This document shows positions 59,202 to 64,000 of a stretch of DNA of 64,000 bases, one piece after another. The stretch comes from Prevotella sp. UBA2742 (GTDB taxonomy: Bacteria > Bacteroidota > Bacteroidia > Bacteroidales > Bacteroidaceae), in assembly GCA_002353485.1 (NCBI GenBank), contig DEJS01000010.1, forward strand, positions 267,872 through 331,871, given 5' to 3'. The translations under genes and the position numbers were made by a program. The notes below the pieces were generated by a model. The model was not told where the DNA came from. It saw nothing but the letters and a program-made list of their open reading frames with translations, and did not search any database. How positions within the stretch are numbered: the stretch's first letter is position 1; each line of letters opens with the position of its first letter.

Positions 59202-60290
59202 ATGTGCAAAGAGCTAACCATACTAATGCTATTTTCTCTGAGCATGAGCGCTATGGCTTCTGATTCGCTGCGCGTGGAACAACCTCGCAAAGGGTGGATA
59301 GCTCGACTTATAGATGCTTTCAGTGATCAGGACACGGCATATGTGGAGCCGCAGCACTATAACTGGGCTCTGATGGCGCAGTCCGTTATGACGTATGACT
59401 ATTACCGCCTGAGTACTACGGGTGAAGGCGGGCAGTCTATCTCGTTTTCACCACAGACAGACATTCGCATTGGACCTTATTTTGGCTGGCGGTGGATATT
59501 CCTGGGACTCACCATCGACCTGCGTAACTTGAACATCTTTCATAAAAAGCCGAAGTTCGAGCTTGACGCCAGCATCTACAGTGCCCGTTTTGGAGCTGAC
59601 GTCTTTTTTCGTCGGACGGTGAACGACTATCGAATACGTAGTGTCGACTTCGGTTCCAATATAGATACGCATGCTCTGGAAGGCATTGATTTCGATGGGT
59701 TAGAGGTAAGTATTACAGGAGTTAACCTGTATTATATTTTCAACTATCGGCATTTCTCCTATCCTGCGGCCTTTGCACAGAGTTCGTGCCAAAAGATTAG
59801 CTGTGGCTCGTGGATGGCAGGATTGGGATATCTGAACAATCATATCGATTTTGACTATAACCGGCTGGAGGCTTTGGCCAAACAACATTTAGGACAGGAG
59901 GTACAGTTGGACTCCAGCTTTAACTTCAAGAGCGTCAAGTATCGTGACGTGAGTGCCTCGGTGGGCTATGCCTATAATTGGGTGTTTGCGCGCAACTGGC
60001 TGTTCTGTAGTAGCTTGTCCATGGCATTGGCTTATAAGAATTCTTATTCTGAGAGCGAGCAGAACAATGCCAAGGGCTTCGACTTTGGTAACTTCAACAT
60101 AGACGGCATAGGGCGTTTTGGGCTGGTTTGGAACAACACCAAGTGGTATGCAGGTGCATCGGCCATAGTCAGGGCTTATAACTATCACAAGTCACGCTTT
60201 GCAGCGAACAACATCTTTGGCGATTTTAACTTCTATTTCGGCCTGAACTTCGGACCGAGAAAGGAATATAGGAAAAAGTTCAAGAATTAA
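59202..60290 (+). CDS. DUF4421 family outer-membrane-like protein (second copy in the window)
   Basis: 362 residues with a signal peptide to about SAMAS and a body rich in aromatic beta strands (IGPYFGWRWIFLGLTIDLRN, VGYAYNWVFARNWLF) ending in FYFGLNFGPRKEYRKKFKN. Same family as 40958 but distantly related; both share the Y-x-x-P/W start and YAYNW/YSYNW repeat. Unknown function, probably a barrel in the outer membrane. Six nt before the next gene. Confidence 0.75.
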   Translation: MCKELTILMLFSLSMSAMASDSLRVEQPRKGWIARLIDAFSDQDTAYVEPQHYNWALMAQSVMTYDYYRLSTTGEGGQSISFSPQTDIRIGPYFGWRWIFLGLTIDLRNLNIFHKKPKFELDASIYSARFGADVFFRRTVNDYRIRSVDFGSNIDTHALEGIDFDGLEVSITGVNLYYIFNYRHFSYPAAFAQSSCQKISCGSWMAGLGYLNNHIDFDYNRLEALAKQHLGQEVQLDSSFNFKSVKYRDVSASVGYAYNWVFARNWLFCSSLSMALAYKNSYSESEQNNAKGFDFGNFNIDGIGRFGLVWNNTKWYAGASAIVRAYNYHKSRFAANNIFGDFNFYFGLNFGPRKEYRKKFKN

Positions 60291-60334
60291 TTGAAATGAG
60301 GACTGCTGTATATTATATTAATGTGAAGTGGGGA

Positions 60335-61177
60335 ATGAAGATACTTGTAGTAGCTTTCATTCTTTCGTGTTTCCATTGTTTGGGCGCAGAGGCGCAGGTG
60401 ACGTATGACCGCAAGGATAGCCTGACCGTCTGTCGCATACTAAAGCAGGCTGGTCGCAAGACTACTATGCTCGATCTGGCACGCCAGTTCATTGGAGTAC
60501 CCTACGTGGCTCATACACTTGAGGTTAACGATGAGGAACAGCTTGTAGTGAATACGCGTGAATTGGATTGTACTACGCTCGTGGAGACTGTTGCAGCGCT
60601 GAAACTGTGTGTGCAGAAGGGGAAAAAAGGGTGGACTGATTATATCGAAGCCCTTCGTATGCTACGCTATCGCGGGGGCGTTATCAATGGCTATCCATCA
60701 CGGCTGCATTACTTCTCCGACTGGATTCGGGACAAGCACAAGATGAAGCTGGTCGCTGATATACAGGGGCCTAACCCGCCTTATACTTCCGTACAAACCA
60801 TCAAGGTGAACTATATGAGCGAACATCCGAAGGCATACAAGGCATTGAGAAAGAACCCTGAGTTGGTGGAAAAGATACGCCTTCAGGAAAAGTTGCTGAC
60901 GGGGCAGAAGGTTCGCTACATTCCAAAGGATGCTATTCAGAACACGACGCTGATGCGCCAGACGGTGAAGGATGGAGATATACTGGCCATTACTTGTACG
61001 AAGGCCGGTCTGGATATAGCACACTTAGGGTTTGCAGTGTGGCGCAGTGACGGACTGCATCTGCTGAATGCCTCCCAGATTCGACGCCAGGTTGTTGAGG
61101 AACCCATGTCCTTACGTTATTACTTGCGCAAGCATCCTACTTTCACAGGTATTCGTGTGGTTAGGTTAATGCCGTGA
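60335..61177 (+). CDS. DUF1460 protein (N-acetylmuramoyl-alanine amidase-like)
   Basis: 280 residues from the ATG at 60335, which directly begins the signal peptide (ILVVAFILSCFHCLGAEAQ); an ATG at 60296 would add 13 residues. The LDCTTLVETVAALKL segment contains the conserved Cys of the DUF1460 fold (NlpC/P60-like), with His candidates in IAHLGFAVW near residue 230. Members are thought to process peptidoglycan; not proven here. Cotranscribed with the DUF4421 gene. Confidence 0.82.
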   Translation: MKILVVAFILSCFHCLGAEAQVTYDRKDSLTVCRILKQAGRKTTMLDLARQFIGVPYVAHTLEVNDEEQLVVNTRELDCTTLVETVAALKLCVQKGKKGWTDYIEALRMLRYRGGVINGYPSRLHYFSDWIRDKHKMKLVADIQGPNPPYTSVQTIKVNYMSEHPKAYKALRKNPELVEKIRLQEKLLTGQKVRYIPKDAIQNTTLMRQTVKDGDILAITCTKAGLDIAHLGFAVWRSDGLHLLNASQIRRQVVEEPMSLRYYLRKHPTFTGIRVVRLMP

Positions 61178-61232
61178 GCTGTTAGATAGTGTATTTAATA
61201 ATGTAGATAATTAATATTAAAACAGTATAAAT

Positions 61233-61625
61233 ATGGAACTACCCGATTTTATGAATTATGCAAACAGGTTCTCGAAGCAGGACTTTGTTGAGAAAATTGC
61301 GCGTATCGCCAAGAGTGCTGGTGCAAAACTGGTGTATGCAGCTCTCATCCTATATTATACGTTGCAGAGCGATAAGGTAAGTGCCACCAACAAGGCCATG
61401 ATAATAGGGGCATTGGGCTACCTGATCAGTCCGCTCGACGTGGTGCCGGACGCTATCCCCATTGCAGGCCTGGCTGATGATTTGGGCGTGCTTGTGTTCG
61501 TACTGAAGAAGGTATGGACAGACGTTGACCCGGATATTCAGGTGAAGGCTCGTGAACGGCTGTCGAAGTGGTTCGACGAGGATGAGATAGAGGAGATTAA
61601 CGACCTGTTTGGAGGTGAGAAGTGA
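61233..61625 (+). CDS. YkvA family protein (DUF1232)
   Basis: 130 residues: two hydrophobic stretches (about 27-45 and 50-70) around GALGYLISPLDVVPDAIPIAG, the hallmark YLIxPxDxxPD..P motif of DUF1232, then an amphipathic C terminus. Membrane-associated, function unknown. Overlaps the next gene by 4 nt (GTGA). Confidence 0.88.
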   Translation: MELPDFMNYANRFSKQDFVEKIARIAKSAGAKLVYAALILYYTLQSDKVSATNKAMIIGALGYLISPLDVVPDAIPIAGLADDLGVLVFVLKKVWTDVDPDIQVKARERLSKWFDEDEIEEINDLFGGEK

Positions 61626-63247
61626 TAAGTGAATATCAACTTCGGGTAACACCATATGTTGCTGCCAATGCCCAGGCACTGAGAGAGTTTGTCGCGCAGG
61701 AGTATGGTTTCGACGTGCGTACACTGACATCAGTGCGTATATTGCGTCGCAGCATAGATGCCCGGCAGCGGACTGTCCATGTCAATCTGAAGGTACGTGC
61801 CTACATCAATGAACCTCCTCGGGAGGATGAGTATCAGCACACAGAGTATCCTGATGTTACTGATTCCCCCCAGGTTATCGTGGTGGGGGCAGGCCCTGGC
61901 GGACTGTTCGCAGCATTGAGACTCATTGAGCTGGGGCTAAAGCCTATCGTAGTAGAGCGTGGCAAGAATGTTCGCGAACGCAAGAAAGACCTTGCGCAGA
62001 TAGGGCGTACACAGATGGTGGATGCAGAGAGCAACTATTGTTTTGGCGAGGGTGGGGCAGGAGCCTACTCTGACGGGAAGTTGTATACTCGCTCGAAAAA
62101 GCGAGGCTCGATAGAGAAGATTCTCCATGTGTTCTGCCAGCATGGGGCCTCCACGCGTATACTGGCTGATGCCCATCCGCATATTGGTACAGACAAGCTG
62201 CCTCGGGTCATAGAGAATATACGCTCCACCATTCTGCAATCAGGCGGCGAGGTACATTTCCAGACCAAGATGACACGCCTGATTACAAAAGGCGAGCGTG
62301 TAGTGGGGTGCTTGTGTGAGACAAGCCGCGACATGAATGGCAATAGCGTGACTAAGGAGTTCCTGGGTCCTGTTATATTGGCAACAGGCCACTCTGCCCG
62401 TGATGTCTACCGCTATTTAGCAGAGGCAGGCATCGACATTGAGTCCAAAGGCATAGCCGTTGGCGTGCGACTGGAACATCCGTCAGAACTGATAGACCAG
62501 ATACAGTACCACTCTCCTAAAGGGCGTGGCCGTTGGCTGCCTGCTGCAGAGTATTCGTTTGTGACGCAGGTTGACGGTCGTGGAGTTTATTCCTTCTGTA
62601 TGTGTCCTGGCGGGTTTGTAATTCCTGCTGCTACTGACAAGGAGCAGATTGTTGTCAATGGAATGAGTCCCTCCAGCCGCGGCGGTCAGTGGTCAAACTC
62701 TGGGATGGTGGTTGAGATACGTCCGGAGGATGTGCAGAAAGAGGAAATGCAAATTGAGGGTGAAGGCAGGGAAGCTGCTGTTCCGGACAACTCTGCATTG
62801 TCGGTAATGTCCTTTCAGGAACGGCTGGAACGCATGTGCTGGCAACAAGGTAACCGGAAACAGACGGCACCGGCGCAGCGTATGGCAGACTTCGTGAACG
62901 GACGTCTGAGCTACGACTTGCCTAAGAGTTCCTATGCCCCGGGGCTTCTGTCTTCGCCTCTGCACTTCTGGTTGCCCATGGGCGTAGGTCGCAGGCTTCA
63001 GGAAGGTTTCCGGCATTTTGGTCGTCAGAGTCATGGTTTTCTGACTAACGAAGCAGTAATGATTGGCGTCGAGACGCGTACCTCCAGTCCTGTGCGTATA
63101 GTGCGTGATACAGATACTCTGATGCATATACGTCTGCAAGGGCTCTTCCCCTGTGGCGAGGGCGCCGGCTATGCGGGGGGGATTGTCTCGGCAGCTGTCG
63201 ACGGTGAGCGCTGTGCAGACATGTGCTCTGCATACTTGAAACGTTAA
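61622..63247 (+). CDS. FAD-dependent oxidoreductase (uncharacterised)
   Basis: 541 residues starting at a GTG that overlaps the YkvA stop. Residues 1-75 form a basic alpha/beta start domain; the FAD-binding motif VIVVGAGPGGLFAALRLIE (about 86-104) is followed by GEGGAGAYSDGKLYTR (about 141) and a second nucleotide contact GPVILATGHSARDVYR; the C terminus has GEGAGYAGGIVSAAVDGERC. This is the family annotated as FAD-dependent dehydrogenase in many anaerobes; no reaction has been assigned. Confidence 0.88.
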   Translation: MISEYQLRVTPYVAANAQALREFVAQEYGFDVRTLTSVRILRRSIDARQRTVHVNLKVRAYINEPPREDEYQHTEYPDVTDSPQVIVVGAGPGGLFAALRLIELGLKPIVVERGKNVRERKKDLAQIGRTQMVDAESNYCFGEGGAGAYSDGKLYTRSKKRGSIEKILHVFCQHGASTRILADAHPHIGTDKLPRVIENIRSTILQSGGEVHFQTKMTRLITKGERVVGCLCETSRDMNGNSVTKEFLGPVILATGHSARDVYRYLAEAGIDIESKGIAVGVRLEHPSELIDQIQYHSPKGRGRWLPAAEYSFVTQVDGRGVYSFCMCPGGFVIPAATDKEQIVVNGMSPSSRGGQWSNSGMVVEIRPEDVQKEEMQIEGEGREAAVPDNSALSVMSFQERLERMCWQQGNRKQTAPAQRMADFVNGRLSYDLPKSSYAPGLLSSPLHFWLPMGVGRRLQEGFRHFGRQSHGFLTNEAVMIGVETRTSSPVRIVRDTDTLMHIRLQGLFPCGEGAGYAGGIVSAAVDGERCADMCSAYLKR

Positions 63248-63286
63248 ATATGCCTAAAGAGTAGTTGCTGAATTCAAATAATATAT

Positions 63287-63294
63287 TATCTTTG
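63287..63294 (+). promoter_or_regulatory. Promoter of the DUF4301 gene
   Basis: TATCTTTG at 63287-63294 followed by CAAAAC, 38 nt before the ATG. Confidence 0.75.
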
Positions 63295-63331
63295 CAAAAC
63301 AGTAAAAGGAACTATTAAATCCAATAAAGTT

Positions 63332-64000
63332 ATGCTATCACAACAAGACCTGAAACAAATTGCTGAAAAAGGAATTTCTGAACAGCAAATCGAGCGCCAG
63401 TTAGGCGAGTTTAAAACTGGTTTCCCCTTTTTGAAATTGGAGGCTGCCGCTGCTATCGGTAAGGGCATTGTAGCCCCTACGGCAGGTGAGCGTCAGCAGT
63501 ATATCGAAGCTTGGCAGCAGTATAAGAATGCCGGCCGGAAGGTGGTGAAGTTTGTACCGGCATCGGGTGCTGCCAGCCGTATGTTTAAAGACATGTTTGC
63601 CTTTGTGGATGCCAAGTACGATGTGCCCACGACCGACTTTGAGAAGAAGTATTTTGACAACATTGAGAAGTTTGCTTTCTACGGTGAACTTGACGCCGCG
63701 TGTCAGAAGAACTGTGGTAAGGGCATTAAGGAGCTCATGTCTGCTGGCGACTATAAGGCCGTAGCGGCCCAGATGCTGAAGGCTGAGGGTCTGAACTACG
63801 GTCAGCTGCCCAAGGGACTGCTGCTGTTCCACAACTATTCCGAAGGTGCGCGTACCCCGATGGAGGAGCATCTGGTAGAAGCTGCGCTCTATGCTGCTTC
63901 CAATGGCGAGGCCCATGTCCATTTCACCGTCTCGCACGAGCACATGGAGCTGTTCAAGCAGAAGGTAGCCCAGAAGGCTGACCTGTATGCACAGAAATAC
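63332..64000 (+). CDS. DUF4301 family protein, 3' end outside the window
   Basis: 223 codons from the ATG at 63332 remain open to the last base. The visible part has an N-terminal helical region (LSQQDLKQIAEKGISEQQIE), a phosphate-loop-like KFVPASGAASRMFKDMF (about 73-89), PKGLLLFHNYSEGARTPMEEH (about 157-177) and ALYAASNGEAHVHFTVSHEH. These are the conserved blocks of DUF4301, which resembles nucleotidyl transferases. Function unknown. Confidence 0.82.
   Translation, partial: MLSQQDLKQIAEKGISEQQIERQLGEFKTGFPFLKLEAAAAIGKGIVAPTAGERQQYIEAWQQYKNAGRKVVKFVPASGAASRMFKDMFAFVDAKYDVPTTDFEKKYFDNIEKFAFYGELDAACQKNCGKGIKELMSAGDYKAVAAQMLKAEGLNYGQLPKGLLLFHNYSEGARTPMEEHLVEAALYAASNGEAHVHFTVSHEHMELFKQKVAQKADLYAQKY

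Overview
The window looks like a chromosomal segment of a Bacteroidota genome, most likely a Prevotellaceae member (Prevotella/Segatella-like). The basis is the recurrent promoter pattern TTTG-(19-20 nt)-TAnnTTTG upstream of many genes, the general absence of Shine-Dalgarno sequences, and family content typical of Bacteroidales (DUF4421, DUF1460 and DUF4301 proteins, a DAHP synthase/chorismate mutase fusion, bifunctional HisB, KorDABC, secreted GH2 enzymes, small MKKTY...LLAGS proteins). The genus is an inference.

Layout. 121-6287: aromatic amino acid operon (pheA, aminotransferase, DAHP synthase/chorismate mutase, tyrA) continuing into an HD hydrolase, a TerB/J-domain protein and a cyclophilin. 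6288-14785: accessory island with an 11-bp tandem repeat array, a long structured leader, a two-gene restriction-modification-like system (small methylase subunit plus a 1316-aa GIY-YIG/helicase/methylase protein), an IS3-family element and a PIN toxin-antitoxin pair framed by direct repeats. 14786-21099: queH, gtrA, ffh, folD, a small TPR protein and a secreted GH2 enzyme. 21248-27620: dinB, korDABC and the cobalamin nucleotide-loop genes cobU-cobT-cobS. 27794-32985: tandem OmpA-like porins and a second GH2 enzyme. 33122-43524: branched-chain amino acid genes ilvD, ilvB, ilvN and ilvC, interrupted by a surface protein/small peptide pair and carrying an acyl-ACP thioesterase and other passengers. 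43545-48007: an IMPase-family gene, recQ and recJ. 48122-53325: a five-gene sugar-acid catabolic operon. 53406-58115: two peptidases, hisB and a membrane protein. 58213-64000: a Gfo/Idh/MocA oxidoreductase, DUF4421, DUF1460, YkvA, a FAD-dependent protein and the start of a DUF4301 gene cut by the window end.

Most notable features. (1) A restriction-modification-like system whose methyltransferase motifs appear split between two proteins, preceded by a leader of about 220 nt that can form two mutually exclusive extended folds, one of which pairs the bases just before the start codon. (2) A family of short palindromic repeats (stem CTCT..AGAG followed by TGTGGCKTYGCAAT) found between genes and also in frame inside queH, gtrA and recQ, where they add peptide inserts. 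(3) Arrays of 11-bp repeats, one helical turn per unit, at two distant intergenic sites. (4) A heptanucleotide repeat inside a surface-protein gene just before its C-terminal domain, which could switch reading frame. All coordinates and motifs were read by eye; family assignments come from motif recognition, not database searches.
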